Source of the DNA: Magicicada septendecula
Lineage: Eukaryota > Arthropoda > Insecta > Hemiptera > Cicadidae
DNA length: 64,000 nt
NCBI GenBank assembly: GCA_034769895.1
Contig: CM068373.1
Span: forward strand, 196,768,134-196,832,133
Direction of reading: 5' to 3'
Part shown: piece after piece, positions 11,761 through 24,150 of the stretch
Layout of the letters: each line of letters begins with the position of its first letter
How positions within the stretch are numbered: the stretch's first letter is position 1
Translations under genes and position numbers: made by a program
The notes under the pieces: generated by a model
Seen by the model: the letters and a program-made list of their open reading frames with translations, nothing else
The model's database searches: none
Told to the model about the DNA's origin: nothing

Positions 11761-13069
11761 TATTTGATGATTTGAGAAAATTATTAATATAACATTCATC
11801 TGAGTCAAGTCAAAGCTCATATATTTAGTAAAAAAGATTTTAAATATGTTGGGATGCTAATTTTGTGTCATTTCCTTATTATTTGTTATAGTTTTTACTT
11901 GTATGCTAAATTGTAAAGTTAGGATTGAGTAGTAAAACACTTTCATAAATGATTTGCTTTACAGTATTAAGAATTCAGTTTTGTTTATTTAGTTGCATAA
12001 GGATAACACTGTAGTAAATTGAACACCACCACATTGATACTTCAAATATTTTGTTTGAGTCTGATGCAGACTCACCAACAAGCATATACTGTAGTAAGTG
12101 GTTGGTTTTATTTCCTGCTGGAGTTGTAATAAAAAAGTTGTTTTTAATGGAAATAAAAAATAGCTATTTATATTTGTAAAGTGGCTTTGCTGCTATTGCA
12201 GTACATTTATCCATTTGGTTGCAAGCTGTAATTCTTGTGGAAGAACTTTATATCGTCTGGGAATGTATTTTTCCCAGTCCCACTCCATTTTAAACCCACG
12301 CTTTTGATGACCTAATCCGATTCAGTTTTGAATGTTGTACTGGGTTACTTATCCGGGTGAAATACTGTAATAAAGTTTGCATTAACTTCCAATCGATTCC
12401 AAACTTTGGTGCCTTATGATTCCCAGTCCCGATACTGATATACGATACTGAGATTCAGGGGTGATCTATAGTGGGAGAGGCACACAGGAACTCAAACCCC
12501 CACACAGTGAAACAAAATATAAAAGAAATGGTGAAGATAAATACAAAAGGTTGGACAATTTACATGAAAATCGTTACTCAGTGGTTTTTACGGTTGCTGA
12601 TTACTAACCTGAAATTTAAATTATAAAAAAGTAAGAGTGGCGGCAGAATATGGAGAAGTAATTTGTAAAAAACTCTGTCAAATACTAATTAACTTATTAC
12701 TCGCAATAAATAATTTAATACCGTTTATTGTAAGTCAATTAATTTTATTCAAGGAGAAACATTTTTGAACATTATATTAAATAAGGCAGATTAAAATCAT
12801 GTTTTTTAAAAGTGAACTTTTATAACAATTATTACTTCAGTATTAAATTTCATATTGGTCATATCATATTAAGCTTTTGTTTTTTTAGTTAAACATTCTG
12901 CAGGAAAGATATCTAGGTTGTTATCACTGAAGCTGAAGCGATACAGATAAGTGCCACTGTCCGCATTGCATTCTTTTGTGGCCCGGATTTTAGTATTATA
13001 ATAAAATAGTGTAAAAAATTATATTAGAATAAAACTAGTAAAAATATTAAAATAATGAAAAGTACCACG
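11761..13069. other. AT-rich stretch, nothing recognised
   Basis: I read both strands and saw no coding relic, RNA gene or clear repeat. Confidence 0.45.
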
Positions 13070-13200
13070 AAAGGGCAACGTTTTGGGACTGTAAGTAGCT
13101 GGAGGAGCAGAACGGAAGACTCACTGAAGATGACCGCCGCAGCTGCCGTTGAAACGTCCAGATTTATAACAAGAGGGTCACGGTGGAACAGCACGGACAA
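13070..13200 (+). repeat. Degenerate PLE-like repeat with hammerhead-like core
   Basis: The plus strand has CTGAAGA at 13124-13130, a helix II with one mismatch (GACCGC against GCCGTT), and GAAACGTC at 13151-13158. This is the order seen in the other hammerhead-like repeats of the window. The sequence upstream (CAACGTTTTGGGA near 13080) resembles an inverted arm. Helix I does not pair, so this copy should be inactive. Confidence 0.4.
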
Positions 13201-14131
13201 TAATTTTACTAAAGTTTATTAAAATACCTGGGTACCCGGGTTTAAATATACCGTTCAGGTTTTGTTGTTTATTAACCTGCATAAGAATACGTATACGCAT
13301 AAGCTATAAGTCTATATTTCCTTAAAATCTCTCTCCTGTCATTCTATAAATCCATTGTCGTTTCACACTGGTTGAATTGTTTCCAGAACACATGATACTT
13401 TTAAACTTTTATTTTCCACAAACGGTGATTTCATAAATATGTACTGAATTAGTATCAAACAGCGGAAAGTAACTCGTAAGTGGAAAGTGAGAATGTTTTG
13501 TTACAGAGCGCAACAGTCGCCTTGCGGACCGCTACGGAATGTGTCATCGTGCCCCATTTACGACTCTACACCGTGAAATAGTATCCCTTTGTCAGACGAA
13601 AATCTCATTCGAGACTGATAGTGTTTGATAACGTCCACTTTTATAGCGGTTGGTCATTTTTAGAGACCTTTCGTGCCACGACGTCAAAGGGATCTATTGA
13701 TACTTGGCGAATTTTATTACGTGCGTTGTGAAGTACTATTGTGTACTGGCAGCAGCTAGGAATGCGTGACGCAGCGATGCAACGATGTGGGTCACAGTTT
13801 CCCTCCCCGCGTCCTTGGGCGTCTCGTCAATAAAACTGCTGCGCTTGCTGTACTCGGATTCCGAATTTTATTATGGTAATATTAAACTGAAACCAGAGAC
13901 AATAAAGTAATCACAGGTTTCATTTAACTTTGAACACAAATCACATCCATTACAACGGTTTCGTCTGCAGATACAACAATAGGGCGCTCGTTACGCAACG
14001 AACAGCGTGTTCGGCGTTATTGCTTGTTACATTTTGCTTACCGTAGCGATGTGACGGTAAAAATCAGTGGCTTTAAACATTCATACGAGTCGGTGTGGCA
14101 TTCTAATGTCTACAGCAAACATTCTATACGG
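13201..14131. other. Spacer without recognised gene
   Basis: No coding relic is recognised. GC content is locally raised around 13500-13860 and 13960-14060. Confidence 0.4.
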
Positions 14132-14390
14132 TGCTGAAATTATTATTATCAGCCGGGGTGTTAGGCCGTGGTTCACAGTTATCGTTACTTACGAACGTTT
14201 CGGCCCTCCCATCGGGAGCCATCGTCAGTGTCTATTAGTCTCTAACTCAGCAATGAGGCGAATTGGCGGACACCGTACCAATCTAGACACTGATGACGGC
14301 CACCTATGGTGGGGCCGAAACGTTTGTCAATAACCACAACTATGGACCACGGGACTAACAGCCCAGCTGATAATAATAATTTCAACAATA
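14132..14390. repeat. Imperfect foldback repeat, related to 3.0 kb copy
   Basis: The left arm (14132-14230) and the right arm (about 14290-14390) are imperfect reverse complements. Both contain TTATTATTATCAGC at the outside and CGTTTCGGCC at the inside. The arms share the GGCCGTGGT and CGTTTCGGCC blocks with the 3.0 kb foldback, so they are one family at different ages. Hammerhead-like cores point outward from the loop on both strands. Confidence 0.7.
14286..14328 (+). ncRNA. Hammerhead-ribozyme-like motif
   Basis: Helix I 5' strand GACA (14286-14289), core CTGATGA (14290-14296), one unpaired C, helix II GGCC/GGCC (14298-14301 with 14313-14316) extended by ACC/GGT around a TAT loop with a two-base bulge, GAA (14317-14319), minimal helix III ACGT (14320-14323), U at the cleavage position (14324), and helix I 3' strand TGTC (14325-14328). 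All four helix I pairs are Watson-Crick. The opposite arm (minus strand, about 14247-14190) has core CTGACGA but its helix I does not pair. Confidence 0.55.
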
Positions 14391-14510
14391 TTGAAGCCGG
14401 CCGTGAAAGCTTAAGAACTTCCATTGCGATGCGGTGCGGTGTCTCTCGTAATTGATTAGGAACTTCAGTTAACTGCTTTATGGTCTCAAATTAAGGCGGT
14501 GTCGTCTTTA

Positions 14511-15427
14511 CGATATTTGATCAAAAAGCCCGTGCAGTTTTTATTTATTTAAAAAATGATGCCTTGATCTGTCTCCATATTTGTATTCTTCCCTTCAAAG
14601 TAGTCTCAGTCGAATATAACACGATTATGCCTATGTTTTGTCCGTCTTTAGAACGTTTCTCGAATGACTTTGTGGTATAGCTTTGAGATTACTCAGTAAT
14701 TGTTGTTGTGCGACTTCAGTCACGAAACATTGTCCTTTCGTAGTTAATTTACTTTTCATTATTAGGAGGAGGGAAAATTGCGTTGGGACATGTCTGTCGA
14801 ATACAACGGTTGCGGTGTCATTATGATGTATATTGCCCAGAATTGTTGAACAAGTAGTCACATACATCCTGGTGGGTTATAGGGGTGCAGTTTCCGTAAA
14901 TTATCCTTCCGTAACTTCGTCCATTTTCCACGAATCGCTTCACTTAAGTGGCGTAAAATACCTAAATGCACCTAGTGATGAAAATCACTAGGTGCGATCT
15001 TTATTTATCGTTGCACCTAGTGATGAAAATTCATGGAGTCCAAGATCACAATATTCGTCTGACTATCACTACCTTCAATTCATTCATGACAATCTTTGGG
15101 CTTTTGAACCATTTTTAAACCTTTTCTTCATGCATAGTAGGATCGCCGGAAGCGTTCTGCAACAATTTTTTATTACTACACAGAAGTTAATCTCTTTCTT
15201 AACACACAATTTAATTGGTATTTTTCAATCATGCGTTGCAAAATGTCAAAAAATTGCACAACTTACTCAGTTGGATGTCACATCTAAACTATGCGCCCAA
15301 TAGAAATAAATGTTTAGACGATTGCCACTAAGGTGTGTGTACCAACATTACGTAAAAACAGTTTTGCAATCAGACTCTTGTAACACGGGGAATTAAAAAA
15401 TTGCATTAATCTTTTGATCAAACCTCG
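14511..15427 (-). mobile_element. Mariner-type transposon relic with TA target site
   Basis: The ends form terminal inverted repeats: CGATATTTGATCAAAAAG at 14511 and, on the other strand from 15427, CGAGGTTTGATCAAAAG. Both are flanked by TA (14509-14510 and 15428-15429), the duplication made by Tc1/mariner elements. The minus strand near 14615-14570 translates to the mariner-type C-terminal end (RVIFD, a stop, DYFEGKN). The rest is too decayed to give a long frame. A truncated relative is at 39.1 kb. A perfect hairpin not seen in that relative interrupts it at 14968-14995. Confidence 0.8.
14968..14995. repeat. Perfect 11-bp hairpin inside mariner relic
   Basis: GCACCTAGTGA (14968-14978) and TCACTAGGTGC (14985-14995) are exact reverse complements around a 6-base loop. 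The first arm with its loop recurs directly at about 15015-15030 (GCACCTAGTGATGAAAAT). The related element at 39.1 kb lacks it, so it is a local insertion or duplication. Confidence 0.75.
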
Positions 15428-16145
15428 TACTTAGCATGCATTGGAAGAAGCCATAACCATCAAAACAACAAAAACCCCAACTGAAAAAAACGTGCATTGC
15501 TATAGGAGGAAAACATTAATAAAGAACAACGATAAATTAAAATTATTAGAACTAATGGCACGGGAGCACGTAGATTAGAACAAAGTTCCCGCACCGCTGA
15601 ATATGTCCGCCATCGGTATGGATGAAACATCTGGTGATAAATATTGTTACGACCGTCTCCCTGATCGTCGTATGGTGCAGTGGAAAACAAAATACAAGAC
15701 ACCAATGAAGTCACTAAAAACCAGCTTTAATTATCACAAATAACACTTTGTAATCACTTCGTACAACAGTTCAACTTAAGTTTGTAAACACATAATAATG
15801 TCATTAAGCAATAAAAAAAATAAAATAAAATAAATAAAAAATAAAATAAAGAAAAAAATACAATGCGCAATAATAAAAGTCCTCTAGCATGGATTTTGGT
15901 GGACAGCATTCGTCTAGTTCATACAACTTACAACTGCCCTACGTACAAAACGAAAGTACCTATACAAGAGTACAACACTTCAAGAAATGCGCTATATGAA
16001 CGCAAGGAAACTTGTCATTCCAGAGGTACAAAGAAAAAGAAAACGACAAAGCTACGCACGAGTTACAAAAGCAACACCTTCAAAAACTCAGATGACTAAA
16101 CATTTACTGAGAAATATTTGAAGGACTTTCACCGTAAGATATAAG
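15428..16145. other. Spacer with A-rich tract and unassigned small frame
   Basis: A run of AAAATAA-type repeats spans about 15807-15862 and may be the tail of a retroposed copy. A 78-codon lysine-rich frame follows at 15863-16099. It lies just upstream of the LINE relic and could be a remnant of that element's first ORF, but I recognise no motif. Confidence 0.35.
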
Positions 16146-18055
16146 ATGACGACCAAGTCAAATGACCTAGAACAACGCACGAACAACCTGCAACTAGTCA
16201 TCGGCAGGCTTCAGATAGATCAACAACTCAATCTTTTTCGCACGGCTGAAGCCGGTATATCCAGTCGTGGTGGGAAGCAGGTAGGCGACCGCTTCCCATC
16301 AACCCTCCCTCCCAGATACAAAAAGGAGGCCTTTGTAAATGAGAGACCGGGGGACAAGAAAGCTCCCGGTGTTCCTGAGACTAGCTCTGGATCAGAGCTT
16401 AGCTCACAGCCTTGCGCCAGCGACCTCCACTGATCATGGGTACCTATAGAGCTTCGTACTAGCAATTTTTCACACGCAGCATGATAAATATTCTTCAGTG
16501 GAATATAAATGGCTGTGTCTCGCATTATGGCGAATTTAAGATGCTACTGACCAGATACACGTCCATGTCTGGATCCAAGAGACACTCTTGAAACTAGCGG
16601 AGCGTTTCAGAATCAGAGGTTACGAGAACTTCCGCTCTGATGTTGAGGTTAACGTGAGAACTAGACAAGGTGCCGCTGCCGTTCTTAGCAATGCCTATTA
16701 TGATAGGGAGGTGTCTCACGCCCCGTCCCTGCAGGCAGTAGCCGTAAATGTATTTCAACCACTGAAAATCTGCTATGTATATCTACCCGACACCCAACAG
16801 CGTTTGACAGATCTACAATATTCAATCGAGCAGCTGCCAACTCCCATACTCTAAATAGTAGATTTTAATGCTACTTGGGGCTGTGCAACTACTAACATAA
16901 CCGGCTCTAGATAAGAAGGCGAATCCAGCCTTTACTGCGATGCAGGAGTGGCATGACTAACTACATCTTATATATATTATATGTCATAAGTTGCTACTGA
17001 GGTACGCTTAGTGCCTTGCCAACTCATTTTAATCACACGGCGTTCACTGAGAACAGACGGTCACATGAGTTTATCCGGGGTTGCACATCAACTCGATTGG
17101 TTGGTGGAGCTGTTCGACCAGTATAACGTTCCATCTGAACACGAACATCCGAGTATGTCGTCTAAAGTACCATCCTGGTTGCATAGGAAACCAGAGTGTC
17201 GGTTGGATTTAACCAATGAAGAGAAGTCAGCAGTACACCCCTTTGCGCGGGAGCTGCGATTCCGATCGATGATCGTCGACTACGAAGATCACGTTGTCGT
17301 GCTTTATACTGACGGATCGAACGGAGTGGGGAAAGCGTTTGTTGTTTGGGAAGCCTCTTACTCACGGGCATTTCCAAGCACGAGTTATGTGTCGTTTGAT
17401 ATTGTGAGGACCGTAGCGTGAGGCCCGTTGCCTTTCTGCATAGACTCGCCGGGTTTCTTAACCGTTTTGAACAACGGAGGCACAGATGACTCTTTACTAC
17501 AACAGAGAAGAGGTCCTGTGATATGTTTTGCAACATCAGAGTATACAATTTACTTTTATATGGGTACCAAGCCATATAGCCATCAAAGACAACGAAGACA
17601 CTGACTCCGCAGCACGAACCGCTGTGGATAATCCGGAAGTAGAGTTTAATATAAGACCCGCCGATTTGAAGGTTGCTACCGCATTAGCAATACTCACACC
17701 GAGGCAGCAAATATGGGACACCTTATGCTCAAGACTCCGAGTGCCAAAAGAGAATATCGGTAGATGGCAGCATGCAGGAGAACGTAGTCGACGAGAACAG
17801 GTGTGTCTCACAAGACTACGTACACGACATAAGAAACTGACATCGTTGTACCTGCTACAACTGAACAACGACCAGTATGTATATGTGGCAGAGTACTCAC
17901 ATTAAAACACATTATAGAGGAGTGTTCTGATTTTCGAGCCTTAAGACAGAGATGCGGGGTCAGTGGTAACCTGAAAACAGACCTCGCTGGTGAGACGACA
18001 TCTACTGGGAGAAGTCTGAAGGCAGCTGACTTGAGCAATCGGTTATAAAGCAATT
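16146..18055 (+). pseudogene. LINE relic: endonuclease and RNase H, RT missing
   Basis: A non-LTR retrotransposon in pieces. The frame 16146-16433 is hydrophilic and may be the end of ORF1. From ATG 16481 comes the start of an apurinic-type endonuclease (ILQWNINGC), continuing after a frameshift as RIRGYENF and then DFNATWG near 16862-16884. The reverse transcriptase that should occupy roughly 1.5 kb next is absent. By about 17290 the sequence is already in RNase H (VVLYTDGSNGVGKAF), followed by FIWVPSHIAIKDNEDTDSAA near 17545 and LTRLRTRHKKLTSLYLL near 17810. After a frameshift comes a C-terminal CCHC-like end (ICGRVLTLKHIIEECSDF). The endonuclease plus RNase H order suggests the I or a related RNase H-bearing clade. 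It is dead. Confidence 0.8.
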
Positions 18056-18184
18056 ATTCTGGGCAGTTGTCTATATAAGTAAAAATCGAAGTCCATTCTC
18101 TTTTCCTGAGAACTGATTGTACTGATTGTAGGTTGAGAGACAAGGGTTTAAGACCCTTGTTGTCGAGTCCAACACTTACAAAAA

Positions 18185-19189
18185 TTCTATAATAGGAATT
18201 TTTTTTTTTTTGCGGGGGAGGAAAAATGCATTATGCACCATCAGGAGACACCCGACTGGTCTCCCGGTGTGTGGGACTCGCACCCACCAAAAAACCTCCA
18301 ATTTACAGGCAGGGAACCTCCCCTGGAACAACTATTCGTATGGGTTTAGGGTGGCACCTCGTATTACGCCTACTAGGCTCCTACAGCTTTATCTATATCA
18401 TCGACCTGTGAGAGGGTCCAGTTCAGGCTTCTTCTGCTGTAGGACCATCCTCACGAAGGTCACAACCATTTCCCAGTTCTCTTTGCTGTTGAGCATGACG
18501 CCTATGATGTTATCAGGTGTCATGGGGCCAATCTCCGATTCCAGTCCTCGCCTCTCCAGCATCCACCATTGACACTCGAAGAAAGTGTGATGAGCGTCAT
18601 CAGAGTCTGAGTCGCCGTACACGCTCCTCCATCTTACCCATCCTTTGCAGGTATGCACAGAAATAACCATGCCCTGTCAGGAATTGAGTAAGGTAATAAT
18701 CTACCTCGCCGTGCGTTCTGTCCACCCATTCAGGGAGGTTCCCAATCAGCCTCGCCGTCCACCTAGCTCGACTCTCCTGCTCCCATCGTAGTTGCCAGCT
18801 CCACATGGAGAGTGCCCTGGCCACTGCTCTTGCTTCTACAAACCCCAAGTCTTCCTTGGTCGTGTAGACCCTCCTCCTCTCCTCAGCCATCAGATCTATT
18901 GGCATTACTCCAGCGACGACCAACACTGCTGGTTCCGACACCGTTCTGTAGGAGCTTGCAATCCGAAGTGCTCCTCTTCGTTGTACCGCGGCCATCTGCT
19001 TGGGTATTTTTCTTGCTTTAGTGTGTCGGCCCAGACTCGCATCCGTAGAGGAGAATAGAGTTGGTCACCGACATCAGCAGTCGCCGACTTCCTGCAGCTG
19101 GGCCTCCGATATACGCCATTAGCCTGCTCAGCGCAGCAACGACCTTAGCGGCTTTCTCCGAGGACCATCGAATTTGCTCCCTTTAGGAA
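18185..19189 (-). pseudogene. R1-like LINE 3' fragment
   Basis: The minus strand from about 19185 reads KAAKVVAALSRLMAYIGGP, then SILLYGCES, then from 18995 QRRGALRIASSYRTVSEPA, RWTARLIGNLPEWVDRTHGE and YYLTQFLTGHGYFCAYLQRMGK. After a frameshift at the zinc-binding cysteines it continues with DDAHHTFFECQWW and LTGR to 18398. This is the C-terminal third of the R1 clade ORF2, ending in its CCHC-like domain. The LINE at 16.1-18.1 kb lies on the opposite strand, so the two relics meet tail to tail around 18190, where a T-run at 18199-18210 marks the poly(A) end of one of them. At least two frameshifts are present. Confidence 0.85.

Positions 19190-19222
<33 letters not shown>
19190..19222. repeat. 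(AAT)n microsatellite
   Basis: A pure run of about eleven AAT units directly next to the R1-like relic. Confidence 0.95.
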
Positions 19223-19223
<1 letters not shown>

Positions 19224-19712
19224 GCTACCTTTTATTCTAACGAAGTAGACTGGAGGGGCTGGACAGGGAAGGCCGATTGTCACACTACGTGGCCGCCACT
19301 ACGTTCCAGCCACCCATTATTACTCCAGGATGTTATACCATGTACTCGTTTCCACAGGTTGACTCGACCTGTATAACAAACTTTTATAAATTAAATAACA
19401 CATTAATGATAATTTTTTAATTTTTGCAAGCTCTATAAAAACAATAGTTTTTAATCTGACATAAACTTGAAATCTCGAGTTAATAAGTATTTTCATAACT
19501 ATGTTTTTAATGTCTGTATTTTACCTAACTACCTGGAAGAGGGAAGAATGTATTATAGAATACCGGACAATTACATTCTCTGAAGTAACCTTTATCTTCT
19601 GTTTTTTTCCAGCATACATTAGCTGCCTATATACATTGCACATATATAATAAGGTATAATAAGACACTACCACACTAAAGTATATTGTAATGATATCTTT
19701 GCTTAGAATGTA
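19223..19712. other. Spacer with dispersed repeat fragment
   Basis: About 19230-19380 shares CCAGGATGTTATACCA and CTCGTTTCCACAGGTTGAC with the fragment at 10500-10740. The remainder to 19712 is AT-rich with nothing recognised. Confidence 0.45.
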
Positions 19713-20633
19713 TGGGGGTCAGTTGAAATGTTCGCGGAGCAACATCTGTAGCTTAGCGGTAAAACTAAAATTTTTCGTGTGCTGCAAGATTTGTATTTTA
19801 TGTGAACACCTGTTAATTTCCAAATCTATCTATCAATTTATTCATTGTTTAGAAGCTATTTAAAATTGACGTATCATGCGTGTTTTGAAAAACGGATACA
19901 ATCAAACATCGTGGTGTAATTCTTTGTTAAAAACTGTTTAGCCCAAACGGAAATTCAGAACGAAATTGTAAATGTGTCAGCAGATGCTGCGACTTCAAAA
20001 CAAACGGTTTGTAAATAGGTACTTGAGTTTAAACGTGGTCGTACGAGCATTGAAGATGTTCGCCCTCCCGCATTGATCGCCCAAAAAATGCAGCAACTCC
20101 AGGTGCGGCAGCCATTTTGCACAATTCTTTTTCACACCAAGTTCTTGAGTTAAAGTATGATGCGCACGCTCATATGATATGCCTATGATTTTAGCAACGT
20201 CATCCACTCCTCAGTCTGCGGTCTTCCAACACCCTATGACATTTTTTTCAATAATGTCATTTTTTGTTGCACTTTTTCGATGTCCACTGCTTCATCGTCT
20301 TCAGTGCTTGTACGACCACGTTTAAACTCGAGTGTGCCCTACTTACAGTTGTTTCTGATGGCGCAGCATCTCCTAACACATTTACAATTTCGTTTTGATT
20401 TTCCGTTGGCGCTAAAACTTTTTTAACAGAGAATTTATCACAACTTGATGTTTGATTCGATAAGTTTTGAAAACACGCATCACCGGAAAATTTCAAACAG
20501 CTGGTAAAAAGTGAATAAATTGACAAATATATCTGGAAATTAACACGTGTTCACGTGAAATATACGTCTTGCAGCAGATTTAGTTCTATCCCTGAGCTAT
20601 AGATGTCGCTCCGCGAAGTTTTCAACTGACCCT
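19713..20633 (-). mobile_element. Mariner relic with inverted-duplicated 5' half
   Basis: The right end (20633 inward on the minus strand) begins with a mariner-type terminus, GGGTCAGTTGAAAA, followed by the leader and then the N-terminal transposase: NEIVNVLGDAAPSETTVSRA near 20400-20350, and in 20207-19995 MDDVAKIIGISYERAHHTL and ELGVKKNCAKWLPH, a helix-turn-helix block typical of mariner. The left end is not the 3' end. From 19713 to about 20052 the plus strand repeats the same 5' half (terminus, CGTGTTTTGAAAA, NEIVNVSADAATSKQTV). The element is therefore a long foldback with two 5' ends and no transposase catalytic half. It cannot encode transposase. Confidence 0.82.
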
Positions 20634-23555
20634 AGTAGTATCCATATACAAGAGGAATCTACGAGTATATCATAATTTATAGACTACATTGTTCCATAGA
20701 CTGTATTTTGCGCTAGTTAACGAGAGGTTGTGTTCTCTATACTGTGAATGCGTTTGAATTGTTTATTCGTATGAATAAATAAGATTCACTACACATACAT
20801 CCTACAACTTTTTATGTCTGGACTTCAGAAATGTATGATGCCTTCCGAGGTCAATTAAATAAAAGCTTATAAAGTCCAATAAATACACGTGCAAAAGTCG
20901 TGAGCTCATAACTACAAATTCCCAAACGCCGATTACACCACGGTACGTATAGTAAGTAATGTAAACGTTTAAATGGCTACCGAAGGAGTTATAAAGTTCT
21001 GAATATGAGACAATGTTTCGAAACGCAAAAATATTATGGAAACAAGGAACCACATGATTGATAAAATGGGCACCTCAAAAACAGAGGTTTTAAAATCTCA
21101 CTACGGGGTACGCACATGGCTACACATTTTGTTGAAATCTGTTCACCGGCAGATACTACGGAGCGTTGTAAACGTTCGCCGTTCCGAACGCCGAGTTCTG
21201 TCTTAGGTTTGCATATCTGCAGAGTGTATGGTCTTAATATTTTAATTGTTGATTTGTTTTATAAATGGAAATAAAGGATAAAAATGAAAAACCGTAAAAT
21301 AATTAAATACCGATTAATTAACCGCATATAACAATGGACGCTTCCACATAAGATTAGATCACAAACAAACAAAAAATATTTTTATATAGAAACTTAAACT
21401 TTTACATTTGTATGTAACTTATTTAACTTGAGTTACTTGAAATAAATAACCACACAAAATATCTTAAGTCGAGTTGGATACACTGCGGGCTGAATAAACA
21501 TTCAAAGAATATTTCTTCGTACTGGTTAAGAGGACATAACCTCAAAAACTAGGGTAAATATTTTAATCATCCCTAAACAATGAGATAACTAGCAACGTTT
21601 ACACTAATTAGCATTCAGTAACTAATTAGCATAATTATAAAATTCCACTTAAATGTATATATTTTTACCGTCTATAATTTTATTTATTTTTACCATATTT
21701 TCCTTTGTCCTTTGGGGGTCGTTTAACCCTCAAAACTTCTCTCGCTGTCCTACTGATATATCGTCATATCTTAAAATTTAATAAAAACGAATATGTAAGT
21801 ATTCTGATTTATTGTTAGTCTTTGCTTTTAATTCGTCAGTCTTCCATTTTAAACTCAAAATTATTTTTCGTAATACAGTATTTCTCATCTGTGCGCACAC
21901 AATCCACTTTGGTTTTGTTAATCTGACAATCATTTGATGATTTTCATTAACAACTTGATGTCTTAAGTCAATTGTTCGTTGCATATTCGACCTAAATATT
22001 TCATTTCTTCCTTGTCTGTAAAACCTTTACCATTAATTGACATCTCTTGAGCTGTTTAGGCGTCCTTGTGTGTGTGTGGGCCCGTCCATGGGTGGATGTA
22101 TTTACATAATTTTAAGAAAGTTAAGAGGTTTTATGACATTTTTTGTAGTCAATTTGGATTACAGGAAAACATGCAGTTTTTCTTGTTATGTAATTTTATA
22201 CATGTAACCGTAAAAATTATTTCATTGTTCCACAATTAACAATTTACGTGCAATCAGATCTGGTGTTCGTGCGGTGTATTTCTTTGGGCGGTGTAATTAT
22301 AAACAGTGGTAACACTCTTTCCAGTTAAACATACAACAATGCACACGGAGGTCATCTGTACAGTACCGTCATTTAATATGTGTTTCTAGTTTATCTAGCT
22401 CGTTTTAAAATCTTCTTTGACGAATGTACGTAATTTTATTTGCACAATAAGCTGGGTACTACCAGCTGTAAGCACTCCATCTAGGATGACCAGGAATTTT
22501 TCTTCGCAGTTATCTTCCTCTAGACACCGTCGGTTCCTCTGCACTCTGCTCTTGGTTTGATAACAGAATACCGTCTTCTAGCCATTGCATTCCATACAAG
22601 GCCGTATGAGTTAGATTTAGTAACGGCACTTACCATGACACCGCATTGGGATAATATAATATTTAACTGTAGTGGCTACACCCCCAACTCCGCTGCCGCC
22701 TCGGTCCACGACTGATTATCCAGCAATAGTGATATTTGAATAAGATGCCCATCATATATCTGATGGAGTTTTCAATATCCAGCAACATACTACACACTAA
22801 GTAGCTGAGACTCACACTGAGCAGGCTTATTCGTAGACTACTCGTTGGAAGTGAAGAAGAATAAAAAGAAGAAGAAAGAAGACGTTTCTCTTGCTTAAGC
22901 TGTAAAGCATCCTGTCACTTCAAGAACGCGTATCATTAATTTCACGTACTCTGCCATTATCACGCAAACAAGTAATCCACAACCTACTTCGACCTACTTC
23001 TGCTTCCTTACTTTCCATGTCGAGAAGCACACCGTCTCGTACATTAATTCTGCAATCTGTCACAGATTAATGAACGTACTTTAAACAAAAGTGTATTTCT
23101 TGTAAATCTTTCTGCTTAAGAATATTACCTCAGTTACATTCTTCAGTATTTTTGCTTTCAAAGTTTACTACACACTTACTTGAAATTCATTATATTAGAA
23201 AGTACAACTAATAAATTAAAGTTTAATAAAATGAATCGATTAAAAATTGTAAGCTTGCTGAGCCAATGCCTAGTTTTTAACTTTAATTGTGTTTCTTTTT
23301 AGATTTCTGTCCATGTGATAGGTATCCAATGTACACTTATTGTTTAAAATACGTATACTATACAAGATTTATTTGACAATTGATTTATACACTTGAACGT
23401 ATTATGCACGATAAAGCATCTAGTGTCGGATGTCGTTTGAAGAGTCAGTAAATACGGAATCTATAAAACTCTTATTACTTCGTCGATAACTCATGGCTCA
23501 GAAACGACATTAGGGGGCTTTGAGACAATGGTGTCGACATACGTTTATATAATTA
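20634..23555. other. Long AT-rich stretch without recognised gene
   Basis: Nearly 2.9 kb with no coding relic, RNA gene or strong repeat that I can recognise. Short open frames show no domain. Confidence 0.45.
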
Positions 23556-23559
23556 TATT

Positions 23560-24150
23560 TGTATTTGATAGAAAAAACCTTCAAAAAGCACCAGGTAGGT
23601 GGCCACTCTGTCTGGTAGTGTGGGACTTTTACACACTAAAACACCTGTCTTTCTCCATGATCCCCCAAGCCAGGACGTGACATGCATTACTTCGGCGTGG
23701 GCGTGCATGCTTAGCTCAACGAGCTGCCATCTATAACTGGGCTGATTTCTTTTTACTATCAGGAAAATATAGGAAGTGATCGGAAAATACCCTTCGCCTT
23801 CCTTACGACGCAGGATGCACTCTATGTACACTGAGATTCCTTCCCAGTCGCCTTCACTCTGAAACATCAATCCAGCAACGCTATCAGGACTGAAAGTTCC
23901 AGTCCTTGAGCTGAGGTTCGGACGGTCATCCTCAAACGGAAGCGCTCGGAAAAAGCGTGAAAACTGTCTATCTGCGATGGGCAGTAGGAGTGATGGATTA
24001 TTTAATGTTCCCACCCAGTGGAGTTACTAACGAAAATATGCATGGCCTGTCAGGAACTGCGTGAGGAAAAGTTTACCTCGCCTTGCTTGCGCTCCATCCA
24101 CGGACCTAAGTTCCTGATGAATCTTGTCCAGCGACCTCTAAGACACATCT
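23560..24150 (-). pseudogene. Second R1-like LINE 3' fragment
   Basis: The minus strand around 24140-24040 reads RKQGEVNFF and LTQFLTGHAYF in shifted pieces, the same R1-clade block as at 18.7 kb. The frame 24014-23553 then continues with LPFEDDRPNLSSRTGTFSPD and WEGISVYIECILRRKEGE, matching the segment that follows the zinc-binding end. The CCHC cysteines themselves are lost. The rest of the frame is a chance extension. It is in the same orientation as the 18-19 kb copy but clearly diverged, so it is an independent insertion. Confidence 0.7.
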
